NCBI GenBank assembly: GCA_011800805.1
Contig: MPNW01000013.1
Coordinates: 431,386 to 495,385 of the forward strand
Origin: Hirudo medicinalis
Taxonomy: Eukaryota > Annelida > Clitellata > Hirudinida > Hirudinidae
Direction of reading: 5' to 3'
DNA: 64,000 nt
Position 1 is the first letter of the stretch. Every line of letters starts with the position of its first letter. The notes under the pieces are model-generated. The model saw nothing but the letters and a program-made list of their open reading frames with translations, was not told the origin of the DNA and did not search any database. A program made the position numbers and the translations under genes. Shown here piece after piece: positions 1 to 28,872 of the stretch.

Positions 1-65
1 AGTAATCACGTTAATTGTTGCAATTGCAACAGAATAACAAAACAACTAGTTGAAGTTAATTATTT

Positions 66-142
66 GGCCGGTTAACTTAGGGTTGCGTTCCTGCGAGCGG
101 CGGTAAAAGCAGCAATCGTTTTCCCAACCCAGCTTGCACCGC

Positions 143-147
<5 letters not shown>
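66..147 (+). mobile_element. tRNA-derived SINE head (family A)
   Basis: GGTTAACTTAGGGTTGCG followed by a TTCCTGC...GGTAAAAGCA stretch and CAACCCAGCTTGCACC matches the copies at 53.0, 58.5, 60.6, 61.0 and 63 kb. It is followed by a TTTA microsatellite. The box A and B equivalents are eroded here. Confidence 0.6.
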
Positions 148-173
<26 letters not shown>

Positions 174-176
174 TTT
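139..176 (+). repeat. (TTTA)n microsatellite
   Basis: About eight to nine TTTA units immediately follow the SINE head. Confidence 0.9.
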
Positions 177-582
177 GATTAAAGTCCGTTTGTAGGATCG
201 CACATCCATCATAATCACGTGCTGATCCTAGCCCTATCAGCGATGACTTACCAGGCGCGCATCCTTTGTCTATGGGCATCCTCCTTTGTCCTGACTGGCT
301 ATTTAAGAAGCTACGTCAGGGCATTCTTCCCTTCTCTCTCCTACTTTTCCGGCTACTCCAGCAGTTATGTTGTCAGTCGAAGCATTGTTGCCGTTGTTGT
401 AAATAAACTTTGTAGCGTCTTCGTCGTCAATGCCGCTGTCGCTACACGTTGCATGACTAAGGCTTGCACTGCCACAAAGCGGCGTTATGTAAATGTTGTA
501 GCGCCCCCGATGTTTACTAAGTCCACTCATCTAAGTTATGCAATGGACTTTAATCAAATAAATAAAATATAACCCGATGTTT

Positions 583-625
583 ACGTTTAGGGCGCTATAT
601 AAATAAAATTATTATTACTATTAAA
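583..625 (+). mobile_element. SINE/LINE-type 3' tail (GGGCGCTATATAAAT plus ATT repeats)
   Basis: The string GGGCGCTATATAAATAAA followed by ATTATTATTACTATTA resembles the 3' tail used by family A copies elsewhere in this window (TTTATATAGCGC read on the other strand). It could be the end of the element whose head lies at 66-147; the sequence between them is not recognised. Confidence 0.5.
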
Positions 626-824
626 TGTTAGAGCCTAACAGCTACATAAGTAAGTAAAGTCTGAATATGTTCCTCGTAAGATCCTTGCCAACGATCGGTA
701 TAAGTGACGACATAACCAGGTCCTTCGAGAAGTAAGGCCGCAAAAGCAGTTTCCGAAGCAGACTCGCGCACGATCGCAAATGAGCAGAAGATTTATTTTT
801 TGCAAGAGGGCTTTTCAAACCACC

Positions 825-1022
825 GCAAAAAGATATGTCAAACGCCCAGGAGATATTCAGAGGCAAACTACTGGATCGTGGCAGCCGACATAAAAGGGAT
901 GAGGAACCACCCGCAGATGCTGATAGAAAGTGACAAGAGGCCGCCGGTCATGGATGCCATTATTTTGGTGGAGCTGACTGTACCATGGGAGGACAGAGCT
1001 CAAAGGCGGAGTATTAAGAAAC
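825..1022 (+). pseudogene. fragment of a retrotransposon-type C-terminal domain (VELTVPWE motif)
   Basis: The reading frame contains PQMLIESDKRPPVMDAIILV followed by ELTVPWEDRAQ. The pattern PD-(x)-V-LVELTVPWE is common in proteins downstream of reverse transcriptase in invertebrate genomes. There is no credible start and no continuation beyond about 75 codons. Similar words (CCTAACAGC and AAGTAAATAAAG) flank it at 635-655 and 1030-1070, suggesting a repeat-bounded insertion. Confidence 0.5.
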
Positions 1023-1419
1023 TTTAAAGCCTAACAGCATATTTTTGTTCTTGCATAAGTAAATAAAGCCTATATAAGTTGGTAGATGGTGAAATATCAT
1101 CTGCAATTTTGCAGCAATTGCAAAAATATTACCGTAGTTAGTAAAGAACATTTTAGATTTTTACTGGTTGCAGTTTTTTTGCTTTTTTTTTTACTTTTTG
1201 GAAATTTACCTGTCCAATGTGTATTTGAAAAGCGTCTTTGCAGATAAAATAGCGGACAATTGTTTCCACATAAGTTAATCCTCTCAACAAACTGCGTATA
1301 AGTTGGCATACTTAGTGATAATTAATTGATACAAATTAATTGATAAAAAGTTCATAAGGACATTGTATTCTTTGATTTCCAAGTAAAAGATGAGATGACG
1401 CATTGTGGTCTCTTTGGAT

Positions 1420-1665
1420 CGATGTGCGATCCAATGTTATACAGACTTAAATCCTATAGAAATCGTCTGGGGAATGTTGTCAAGACTGGTTTACAACAAT
1501 GGAAGGCAGTTCCACTCCAAATCTGGAAAACGTTGGAAAGTGCCTAGAAAAAAACTGGATGGAGAATTCGTAAAGACATTAATAAAATCAAAGGAGTTAT
1601 CCTTAGATATTTTAAAGTTATTGAGAATAAAGGAAACATTACTTCTTATTAATAAATTTTTTTTC
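1420..1665 (+). pseudogene. Tc1/mariner transposase C-terminal remnant
   Basis: The peptide TDLNPIEIVWGMLSRLVYNN continues with GRQFHSK. This matches the SPDLNPIEN-WG-LKRKVYKNGRQF block holding the last acidic catalytic residue (E of NPIE) of Tc1-like transposases. After it the alignment continues loosely (EFVKTLIKS for the family's KLIxSMPRR) and ends at a T tract near 1660. Earlier catalytic Asp regions were not seen, so this is a dead 3' fragment. Terminal inverted repeats could not be defined. Confidence 0.8.
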
Positions 1666-1689
1666 TTGTTTTTCGCGAGATTTTAGTCA

Positions 1690-4600
1690 TTTGCGATGAT
1701 TTTTGAAAGTGTCTTTCATGGTTATTGGACGCCTCGAAATCATGTTTTCTGAATTTTTAAATTAATGCTTGAAAAAATCTTGAAAATTTAAAAGATAATC
1801 ACAAATATATAATTACACAACATACTAAAATTTCCCCACAATCAAATTTTTGTTTGGCGATTTATCACGAAATAATGGGATGTCCTCATGGTTTCCGTCC
1901 TGACTGTATGTAGAAATTCGCAATCATACAGTGTACCTTATTTGGGGCTTCCTGATTTTTCAATGTTGGAGAGTGAAAGTTTTTCAACTTGTGAGACTAG
2001 CGCGCAATTTTTATTGTCGACTTTTATCAATTGTACACCTGTTAAATAGAGGCTGCGTCACCATATAACACATATTTTATTATTTTTTTAAATATAAGAT
2101 ATTTTGTTAGGTAAAAATTTAGCTCAACTCAAATACGTAAAAACCTAATTTAATTAGACAGAATAAGGTCACTTTTTACATTATGAGCTTGATGTTGGAG
2201 TGAAATCTAATTAATACTTTCCTAGTTGAATCCATTAACTCCAAATAGTCAAAAAAACAAATTAGCTTGAGTAACTTTGGAATTCAATTTTTCGTAAAAA
2301 AGCTCTAATTGTGTAACAAAAATAATGATGTAATTTACTAAGATAAGTTACTCTTTAGTAACCACTTCAATGATAGTTAATGATAAATTTGTTCTTACAA
2401 TTGCTCACTGTACTGAACCTAGGTCTCAGGTTTCTGACAACGATTGACCAAAATTCTAAAATTTTAATTTTTTTAATTTACTCATCTAGGTTAACAACTG
2501 TGCCTAATTTCAGCAAAATCCAATACGGTGTCAGATGTTGTATTGATTTGACATGGAATGGCCATTTAATATGGTATATGCATCTCCTGTTTTTAATTCA
2601 TCCTTCCTTATCAATCGATTTGCGAATTATCTTCGCATGGTATCACTATCATGTTCAGTTCTATTAAAACCAATCCTTCTAAAAATTAACAAAGCAGTTA
2701 AAAATTTTATTGAAATTAAAAAAATATGTGGCCCATCCCTCAGGGATATAATTCACAAAATTTTGTGGCAAGAGATGTGACATTACTAATCACAATGTAA
2801 ATTAATATTGTTCCTCCCAATACGTGAAATTGATGTAATGCTAAAACATATCCAGGAATGAGATCAGAAAAAGAAACCAAGTAGCCAATGTCATGGCAAA
2901 TACGGAGAAATCTCAACAATTATTTTAGACACAAAATAACCAAAGCCATTATTGAAGACAAAAATCGATAACACAATAAAATCTGGCGAATAGCACAAAA
3001 ATTGATTAAGCTAGAATCCAACTTATGTACAATTTTCTGAACCGAACTGAAAGGTGCCAATTATGAACAACGTTAAGCATTGCATACACGTAACTTATTG
3101 GAAGACATGCTTTAAGGATACACATTCAATGAAATCTTTGAATATCTCTTATCATAAACCTTGATAAGAATAATAATAAAATGACGAAATCACTTGTCTG
3201 CAGTGTCAAAGCTGTTTCTGATCCACATAAAGATGAAATCAACCTTAAGAATTGAACAACATAAAGACTTTTGAATGACATTATAATTAAATTTCTTGCA
3301 ACCATTATAATAATTTTAATTAATAATTTCACGTTAAACTGATATGTTGCTGAACACTGACTTGGTGTCCTTTTTTGAAGCTAGAAATAGGTGCAATATA
3401 TCTTAAAAGCATACTTTATCACTCTTACTTTGAATATATCATATTTATAGATAAAGCTTATCATCAAAATGAACTTGTCACTTTTAATACTAGAGAAGCA
3501 TGTATAAATATAATTCTCCCGGTTCAAATAAACTCTGAAACTTTTTTCTAAAATATAAACATGAATTTGAAAATCTAAATATTCAAGTTTTTAATGAAAA
3601 TTACTCCGAAACAACCTTGGAAACCAGGCGAAATGCTTTACAATAAGAAATTCAATTGGAACAATGTATTGGATACTTACTAATTTGTGTTTTAAACATT
3701 AAAACTTGACAAGACATTGTTATGCATAAATGGTGCACTAGATCGAGATATTGCCGATGACCATTGCCATTATCATTTTCCGCCAATCACCTTAATATTT
3801 GTTATGAAATTATTTGCGAATATAATCCATCATGCAAGAAAACAAACAACGAAATAATTAAAGTGTAACTGGTGTCAAAGCAAAATGTTCAATTTTTCAA
3901 ATTATGGATTGAAAATGCAGTTGGTCATGTCACCACCTAGATCAGAGATGGATGTATATTAAAATAACGCCGCATTGATCGTATGAAAGCAATAAACCCT
4001 CAAAAGTAAATTCAAAAAACAACGCTAAGAAAGTCAATTTAAGCGGGGCTTGACAATATCTAACGCAAAGCCGAATAAAGTAAAGCCAAAAATCCTCATG
4101 ATCGCACCATTGCCGACTTGAAACACGAAAAGCAAACAAGCGATCAAAAGCGAATAAATAAACTGATAATAAGATAAATAATGAGATAAAAGACTTGGAA
4201 CGTTTTCGAAGCAAATATTTTAAGCCTGCATAAAGAATGTTTTTAAACCAAGTTTGTTTGTGACAAAATTATTAGTCTTCTTCGTGCGGATTTCGCGGGA
4301 GGTTAGAAATTATCGTGAGGTACGTTGTAGTGATAAATAATGCAATTTTATAGATGCCCGGCTCTAAAAATTCCAGGTCCATTGGAACTGATAGGTATTT
4401 CAACCTGAGAAGGGAGGTGTCCGTAAAAAGGGGCACCGCCCTCATAAATATTCCAATGTAAAGGTTGAGACGGATTGTACGCAATAAATATATAAAAATA
4501 TTTATAATAATTCCATAAATAATAATAAGCCGTGTTAACACGAAAAGTTGATATAAAATTTGTAGGAGTAATTGTAATCATCTGCTCTCAATCGAAGCAA

Positions 4601-4955
4601 TGCAAAACAGCAAATGCTGAGAGTAAAAATTGGAATGTATAATATTCCCTTCAATACGATCGTTAATGTTTGAAGAAAACGAATTAATAATAATGACATC
4701 AACGTGGCAAATTTCATATTCAAGAAATCTTAAAATTGCAAAATTGCAAGAAATTGTGAGAGGAATAGCCCCCTAGAATAAAACTGTATATGATTTCTGA
4801 CCAGTGTATAACATTGCTGCTGATCAAAAAGTGGATCAAAAGGGACAATATGGAAATTATTATAGATTGTCATAGATCTGTGAAATCGAATTATGAGGCT
4901 TATATTGTATTAATTTTCAACAGTTTTGATGTCGACAATTGAAACTTATTCTTCA
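1690..4955. other. unassigned A+T-rich sequence
   Basis: I see no recognisable gene or repeat family on either strand. Short ORFs here (up to about 95 codons) have no known motif. Confidence 0.6.
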
Positions 4956-4957
4956 GC

Positions 4958-4959
<2 letters not shown>

Positions 4960-4989
<30 letters not shown>

Positions 4990-5042
4990 AATAATAATAA
5001 TAATAATAATAATAGTAATAATAATAATAACAACAATAATAG
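4960..5042 (+). repeat. (GAT)n then (AAT)n compound microsatellite
   Basis: About ten GAT/ATG units run into AAT units; this lies just below the ELAV stop codon and could fall in the 3' UTR. Confidence 0.85.
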
Positions 5043-5132
5043 TTATTAGGCCTTGCTAGATATAATTTCGAATTTTTGATGGAATGAATTTTGAATTGAA
5101 TAATTAGCTAAACGTAGAAGTGGATGGATCCT

Positions 5133-20675
<15,543 letters not shown>

Positions 20676-23021
20676 GTTTTGAAGGACAACAAAAGGTTTT
20701 TTGGAAATGTGCCGAGTATTTGTTCTTATTTGTCCATGCAAAGACTTTTCTGGATTTTTCGAAAATATATCTTCTGCTGAAATTTGTGGCCACTCCCATT
20801 CAATTACTTGTTTAAATTTACGAATTTCTTGTAATATCATGCCTGTGTATTTAAATAATTTATTTAAAAAATATTTTTAAACGATGGAGACTTCACATCT
20901 GGAAAGCATTTTTCAAATTGATATCATTTGTCATCTGACTTTGAAAAGTCTCTCAAAACAATTACTTTGTTTTAATTTCGGTTTGCCATGGAAATTGAAA
21001 TGGAAATGAACATATATTTATAAACATTTACAAACAGGAATAATCAAAAGATAACTAATGTTCACAACTCATGAAATTTTTTAATTCAAAGCTCCTCCAA
21101 TTCTGGGATGTCGTAGACTTTCTCTGCCAATAAATTTTGAAACTCATAATATCGAAAGATATTAAAAATCACCAATAACATTACAACTCAAACGTTAATA
21201 AATTGAAATGCTTCTCAACAATAAAACAACTTGTCAAGTTATGCTGAGTACATTAATAAAGAACTACTACTATTTCTACTATTAAAACATCTCAAGTTGG
21301 CTGTACTTGTTGAGATTGTACATTGAGGATTAATGAGAATTAACCTGGAGATATTTGATGTAAAAGTGAGCACGTGAAACGCAACCTCTCATTTATTGAC
21401 GCCGAATGATGACAACATCGTCATCAACCACGTGATAATTAATTTAATTGTTATTTTCCACAAAGTCTTTATTATTGCCACTAATTTTAAAAATAAATTT
21501 AGTAATTTTATTTTTCTTATTAATTACCGTCTATTTTAAGAACAATTTAGAAATGACACATGAACAGCATGATAATTGTTAGTCACATAAATTGCATAAG
21601 ATTTATGAAAGGTTTCATGCACGAATGAGACTTGCAAAAGACGTGTGTTCTATAAACCTAGCAGACCAATGATGTACTGGACAGCAAATTGGCTTTCTAA
21701 CAAGACACTAATGTATGACTTGCCTATTATTTAGTCAACAATATTTTTCCTCCTCCATGTTCGCAGTATTTGTATGTCTCAATATTGCTTAATTGTTCTC
21801 TATTAGGCACTCTTTCTTTACCTACCTTCATATTGTTTCGTAACTTTCCATGTCTACGCCCATTTCCTCATTGGTTATCACAAATATATATGACTGCTTT
21901 TCTAAACAAAAGTCTTACCAAAATGAACGCTTTCAAGAAAATGTTAATGTTTAGAATGTCATTTGAATAATGAAAGTCGTTTCAGATAAAAAGAGATGTA
22001 AACGTTGTTTGCTGCATTTTGAAACCAATGAAGGTGCTCGCGTGTCCCAACGTCATTCGGAAGTTTAAATCCAGGTCATGCTGATAACGTCGCAACGGCC
22101 GAGAAGCTGTTGTTGGTGCTGTTTCGTGTATACGATTCTTTTACTACTAACTACCATGAATATCTTTCTGCATTTTCACGTGCATTCCCAGCACTCTTGC
22201 ATACATTCAAGAGTGCAACGCATGACTCTGCGGATAATAAAACCGAGGCGACTTGTGGACTGAAGTCATGTGATGATTTAAGACACTCTCCAGCTGTTTT
22301 TACGTCCCCTTCATGAGCTCTTAAATGCCAGTGTTTGTCCATCCTCCATCCTTCTTACTGATCGTTCGCTCTTTTGAGATTCTAACTGGTTTTTTACTCG
22401 TGAACATCTCCAGGGATGTATTTGTACAATTTGCATCGTCATTGAAAATATATTTAGAGTTTAACGTTTTATTTAAACTATTTCTAAAGCCTTTGCATGA
22501 GGAATTTTAGAATACGTTTAGAATGCAGTTTTGGAGATCTTGCTGTAGAATGTTAAAAGAATTTAAAATCAAGTGCATCATCAACAATCCTCATACATAC
22601 TACGTTCTTGGTAACTGAAAGGCATCCAAACATTTGAACATTTCAAATCTGAACTACGAACATGAAATGCTATCACAGAGACACCCAAGAATATTGGCAT
22701 GATTAAAACACGTAAGAAGAAAGAGAAGAAATGAAGAGAGAGATACGAGAGCAGCATCGGAATGGCGATCTTTGTCGTGGCCGGTGGCAGTAAAAATGTC
22801 CGGTGAGGTGTCGCATTATTCTGAACGGTTACCTCCTCTTGGCTTGAGGCGCTTTCGTCAAAGATTTACTGTAATTCCTGTGTCGGTTTAATGTCCACCT
22901 TTCCTTTGCGTCACGAACCAGGGGGTCATTTGGCCAACCGAGTAGAAGCGCAATGGATGAATGGCGGATGAACGGATGCATTTTGAATAAATGAATGAAA
23001 GCATTGACATCCGATATTGAT

Positions 23022-23023
<2 letters not shown>

Positions 23024-23070
<47 letters not shown>

Positions 23071-23102
23071 CAACAACAATAACAATAAAAAAAAAATAAT
23101 AA
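23024..23102 (+). repeat. (AAT)n/(AAC)n microsatellite
   Basis: AAT units then AAC units and an A-rich end. Confidence 0.9.
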
Positions 23103-24882
23103 TAGAGTTAACATTTAGCCTTAGACTAAAGGCTGGATTCAACTTCAATATTTATCTTATGCGATGACGTGTTTCGTCCAATATTATTCTAATTAATTTA
23201 AGAAACCATTTAGTTTAATTAAATACATTAATAATATTTAATAAATGAAATTATTTATAAAATAATTAATTTAATTAAGAAAAAATTAATTTAACTAATA
23301 TTATTTAATAAATAAATTTATTTTATAAAAATAATTAATTTAATTAAAAGCATATCAATTAATTAGTTTAATTAGTATTTACTTATAATTAGCCTAATCG
23401 TAGGTCATGCCCCTGATTTATCAAATGAAAATTAGCATTCTTACTGCGAAAGAATTGCAAATGAAAATTTACGGCAATGTCATCGAATTGGTCAGGTTTT
23501 ATCAGCTAATTATAAGTTAGAATAAGTAATTATTTATTTTCTTTTATCAGGCTTTCTTTCGTCCTCAGTTCTGCTGTAAAGTCAAATTTATTGTTGACAA
23601 TTTGTACGACTTAGTGAGTGTTTATGACCTTCCTGCACATTGCTTAACCTCATTTCCTTTCTTTCGCAGGAGCGGATTCTCTCGATCGGAGAGAATAAAG
23701 AAGAATATTTTCAACCTCCATTTATAAAATAATGTTGATTTTCTCCTTAAATTAACCATGCAGACATTTCCATAAATAATTAAATTGTACATAATATATT
23801 ATTTATGCAATTTATATATTTGATCAAAACTAAAGAAAATATCTTGGATTTGAATTTTGGGTGCATCAGAAATCAGTAATTTATCAGGAATATCGGTACA
23901 GCCGTAAAATATTAAAGCAGGATTTCTTGTTATTACATGCGATAATTTAGTCGCTCGAAAATAATTATAAAAAATATAAGAGAACAATTTTCTTTTAGAT
24001 GAGTAAAATTTGTAATATTTCTTATCGAATTAAACCTCTTTTTGTTATGAAATGAAATTATTTCTTGTATTTATTGAGCTATTCAAGATCACTTTATGAA
24101 CATTTCCACTGCCAAGGAAGGCATTCAACAAATCAATTATTTTTTCCGGATCCACCGATTTTAATTCACATTTTTGTCCATTACTTGACAAATGAAAAAA
24201 ATAATCTCATCTCATGAGAATGTATACCGATAACACATCACACATATATTATGTTGTGTTACTCCTTTACACTCTGAAATTAGATTCTATAACTTTACCT
24301 AACACATTCTTTTCACCAAGTAAAAATGTGGAATGTGAAGATTTAAAAAATGAACATCGAATCATTAGTTAAGAGAATGAAATATTGAACCAAGAAAATA
24401 GAGCTTACGGATGCACTTTGAAGAATTATTAGTGTAACTCAAGGGTCATAATCCTAATCAGAAACTTATTTGATAGGAAGGAGTATCGTATGCAAACATG
24501 AAAAATGTCATCGGAACATTTGTTTAAGACATTTGTATTTATTTTTAAATAAAAGATATTCGTAAATGATTACAGAGTGTTGAAAGAATGGAAGTTGTTA
24601 TCATCACTTAAGTGTAAGTATCATGTATCAGTAAGAATGTCATCATCATATTTACTGAATGTTATCGGTACACTTTACACTTACAAATGCTAAAATTATA
24701 ATTAATTGCTAATTTATTATTATGTGTTATCAATTAAATGTATTATTTATATTATATAAATATTAAATTCAATAATAAAATGTATTATTTAAATGATATT
24801 TTTTGCTTATTTAGTTGCTTTCTTGCTTGTCGAGATAATAATTAGATATAAATAATTAAAAACAATAATAATCCTTACCTTA

Positions 24883-24914
<32 letters not shown>

Positions 24915-24950
24915 TAATAATAATAATAATAATATTAATAATAATAACCA
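24883..24950 (+). repeat. (AAT)n microsatellite
   Basis: AAT units with TTAAT interruptions. Confidence 0.85.
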
Positions 24951-25440
24951 TAATCATAAGCATAATTGATGTGATCAATATAACACCTGTCTGAACGACA
25001 GGTCACATCAATAGCTCTTCCTTCTGATTGGATGATGGTTATTTCGCCATCAACTTGCCAACCTTTATTTTGGTCGTTCAACCGAATTCACTGCTAATTC
25101 ATTAATTATATTATTACGTAATGATTATAATATTAATATTATTCTCACTGATTAAAAATATTTGTCAATGACATGTTGAGGGGAGAATAGTTTACTTGAG
25201 ACAAACTTAATAATTAATTAATTTCAGTCAATTCCTTTCACTAGCATTTAAAAAACATTTAATAAAAGTTACGTCAAATGATTTCGTGCACGTTTATAAA
25301 ATTGATGAATTGTCTGCAGATATGTAAGGATCCATAGGATATGTTCCAAGCTTTTCATCTCAAAAGATGCAACCCTCAAGAACAAAGAACTTCATGCGTC
25401 ATCCATTAAACACAAGACAGCTACCCAGAGGCCAACTAAC

Positions 25441-25600
25441 ATGATGATGACTACGACGATGCTGATGCTGCTGCTGATGATGATTGCGATGACAATGACG
25501 ACGATGATGATAAAGATGAGGATGATGATGCTGACGATAATGATGGTGATGATGATGACGATGGCAATGACGATGATGATGACGACGATGACGATGATTA
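25441..25600 (+). repeat. imperfect GAT/GAC repeat
   Basis: About 160 bp of ATGATGAC-type units; the methionine/threonine-rich ORF over it is an artefact. Confidence 0.8.
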
Positions 25601-25734
25601 TATTATTATTTATAATTTGTTTCAGCGAAATTTTGTTTTTATTTATAAAATCTTATTTTAGAAAGTAAAGCATTAAATTTAAATAATAAAATAATATTAA
25701 TAACAAAACGTTGCATAATTATTTTATTACATCA

Positions 25735-25796
25735 TGTTATTATTAATAATGCTATTATTAATAATGCTATTATTATTATTATTATTATTATTATAT
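25735..25796 (+). repeat. TATTATTAATAATGC and (ATT)n repeat
   Basis: Two to three copies of a 15-base unit precede ATT units. Confidence 0.8.
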
Positions 25797-26708
25797 TTTT
25801 ACGATTATTATGTTCTGAAACAAAGACAAAAGAGCACTCACGCGAAAGCTTGTAACTTACCTGATGTGGAAAGGAATAATTCAGGTGAGATTCTATTTTT
25901 AACCTCTGTGTCATCAAGGTGTGCAAAGGTGAATGGTGTGAATTATGATTTATATTTCATCCATTTAAGCTCACCTTGTTGACTGTACTTTTGTAATGAT
26001 TTTAAATGCATTTCCAATAATTTAAGTTAAAATTTAGCATAATTTGTACCTTCGTTCGTGAATAAGGCTATTGTTGTCGATGATTCCAGTAGAGCAGAGA
26101 AAGAAGAAGCCTGCTTGTATGCGGTGTAAAATAAATAAGAATAAGGTGTTTCAACATAAATAGGAACACCGACTGGCGACTGATCTCGTAATTTTTAAAT
26201 GTTAAAGGATGAATTCATATTCGTATGGAAGCACTTTAATGACTGATCTAACCAATCACTTGCTGAGTGAGAACATGACATTTCTCACAATTGACAATTA
26301 TTTTAAAGGAAACCAAGTAATAGATTAGCCATGATAAGAAATAGTGATAAGATGGGAGAAATGCACCAAGGAATACAATTTTTTATGTGTTAAGTCCATC
26401 AGCGAATTATGCATCAACCCTGAAGAATATGAAATCAATTTGCATCCCTATTGATTGAAAATCATTAAAATGGCAAAGGGCTGCTCGCTCAAACATCACT
26501 ATTATCATTACCAATATTTGTTGAAGAAATGGTATTAATTAGTGCTATGTAATATGTAATAGTAACTCACAAAATGCATGAGAGAAAAGAAATGCGTACT
26601 AACAGAACAAAGCAGAACAAAGCAAAGTCAGATGTTCGACATCTGAGAATATCGTGGACTCAAGACAAAAAAACAGCAAAAGACGAATTTGTTTTATGTA
26701 AAAGTTGT

Positions 26709-26729
26709 CACACACACACACACACACAC
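26709..26729 (+). repeat. (CA)n microsatellite
   Basis: Ten CA dinucleotides, flanked by ATATTA-rich sequence. Confidence 0.9.
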
Positions 26730-26889
26730 TTAGCCATAATATTATTATATAATATTAATATATTAGCCATAATATATTTCAATATTAAAGCCATAGAAGC
26801 TGTTGCTTAGTTATGGGAACTGATTATTATTAAGTTGTTTCACAAATTATTATTTCTGTTAATTATTAAATCGAAGTTATAATATAGCA

Positions 26890-26892
26890 ATG

Positions 26893-26934
<42 letters not shown>

Positions 26935-26935
26935 G
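26890..26935 (+). repeat. (AAT)n microsatellite
   Basis: About fifteen AAT/ATA units. Confidence 0.9.
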
Positions 26936-26944
26936 TAGAGCAAT

Positions 26945-27150
26945 AATAATTGGCCATCACAATCACTGGTACGGCTGAACTACGCACCGAGGAGACGATG
27001 TGACTTGCAAAGATATTCAGGAAGACACGGAGCACGACAGGGACCAGGGAGGATAGGAATACTCCAAACACCTCGGGAACCGTAAATCCATCCTCTTCCG
27101 CGCATGCAATAAGCCATAAGATGGTTGTGAGTATGTGCGCCTTTGCATGA
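26945..27150 (-). other. G+C-elevated ORF island, possible exon of unknown gene
   Basis: The minus strand is open through a hydrophobic segment reading [20 protein letters not shown] followed by [15 protein letters not shown]. Base composition is clearly richer in G+C than its surroundings, and codon third positions look unconstrained. It lies between an AAT tract and a GAT tract. I do not recognise the protein, and no splice partner or start was found; it may be a chance ORF. Confidence 0.2.
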
Positions 27151-27442
27151 GGTTTGATGGTGATGATGATGATGACGATGACGACGACGACGATGATGAT
27201 GATGATATGAAGAGGTGACGATGATAACGAGGATGAAGATGAGCATAGAACCAAATAATGATGAGCACATTGTTCTCTCTCTCACATGCATCCATGGTCC
27301 AGTGGAACCGGCATAAATTTTTTCATGCTTGATTGAACATTTCCACGGCCTTTCCCACCGAACGGATTTACAGCAGGCTGGACGGGAAAGCCGGCGATTT
27401 TTTACGTCGTGATACGGGTGGAAGGAGAGGTGAACATGGATG

Positions 27443-27618
27443 TTGGATGGATGGATGGATGGATGGATGGATGGATGGATGGATGGATGGATGGATGGAT
27501 GGATGGATGGATGGATGGATGGATGGATGGATGGATGGATGGATGGATGGATGGATGGATGGATGGATGGATGGATGGATGGATGGATGGATGGATGGAT
27601 GGATGGATGGATGGATGG
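27443..27618 (+). repeat. (GGAT)n array, about 44 copies
   Basis: Near-perfect GGAT tetranucleotides for about 175 bp, with a small satellite of the same unit at 27835-27856 and an AAT tract at 27714-27742. The WMDG and HPSI ORFs across it are translations of the repeat. Confidence 0.97.
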
Positions 27619-28799
27619 AAAGATGGATCCGAACGATTACCCCAGTAATTATAACTACTTAACATTAAATTATTATGATTCCTATTGCAAAGAGGATATG
27701 AATAAAATGGATGATGATAATAATAATAATAATAATAATAATCAGAATAACAAACGAACAACCTTGGATAACAAGAGTTATAACGGATAGATGGACTAAT
27801 GATGGTTGGATGAAGAAGAGACAAAATGGCGGATAGATGGATGGATGGATGGATGAAGGACTAATGGAATGAAGAGGAGTTAAATAAATACACGTCGAAT
27901 CTGCTTATGGGACTTTAAATATTTCACAGCCGACTGAGGAAGGAAACGATTTTTATGAGAAATTTTGTCGCAAGATGGAGCTGTTGAGGTGGTCAAGGTT
28001 GGTCAGTTTGGTGCTTTCCTGTTCATCACTCTGAATAATTTATTAACTTCAATTGAGCATTTATAATTCTAAATAATGTGAATGTATTTATTAATAAATT
28101 AATTATAAATATCATATAATTAATAATAAATTTTGTAATATTTAATTACTTAATATTTAGTTGTAGGAAATATTTCGCACTTGGACTTACAGTCAAAAAT
28201 GTTTTGTTTTTGTTGCTGTATAATTTTACACCTAATCAACAACAGGTGCATCAGAGGCACCTGGATGTAACACTGGATTTAAGTATGAAAATAATTGTAA
28301 TAAAATACATTGTGCATCAGACAAAAGGGCAACCTTGTATGAGAGACATTTTATTGATTAACCTTGCGATGGTATTTTTCATAAAATGCATTCTTAATGA
28401 GTCGCATTATTTGAAGTTTTCCAAAAAAGAAGAAATACAAATAGCATCACAATCGCCCTCTTCGTTTCGCGTCATTAGATTGCTTAATATTTCCAAGGAT
28501 TTCATGCTTCCGTTCGCAAATAACAATTTGAATAATTCATAAAGTTATTAATAATTAATCTAGTATTTCTGATTAACTTTAAAGTAAAATTGATATATTT
28601 GCGATTCCTTACAGATTGATGACTGGAAAAGAGAGATGGCAAAGAAAGGTGAGGGTGAATGTTTATGGGGAGTCCTTGTGAGAGGAATTTGAATGAAGTC
28701 CTCTTATTAACAAGGATGTGCTTTGCACAACTGCAGCCAATGATTGATCGACTGCAGAATTGATTCGCATCTGATCAACATCGCACATGGAAAGGAAGG

Positions 28800-28836
28800 A
28801 GATGATGATGGTGATGGTGATGATGATAATGATAAC

Positions 28837-28869
<33 letters not shown>

Positions 28870-28872
28870 AAT
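28800..28872 (+). repeat. (GAT)n microsatellite
   Basis: GATGATGGT then about ten GAT units. Confidence 0.9.

Noticed and set aside
27333..27824. WMDG and HPSI repeat ORFs
   Set aside because: Both strands of a GGAT array are open by nature; no start context or conserved flank supports a protein.
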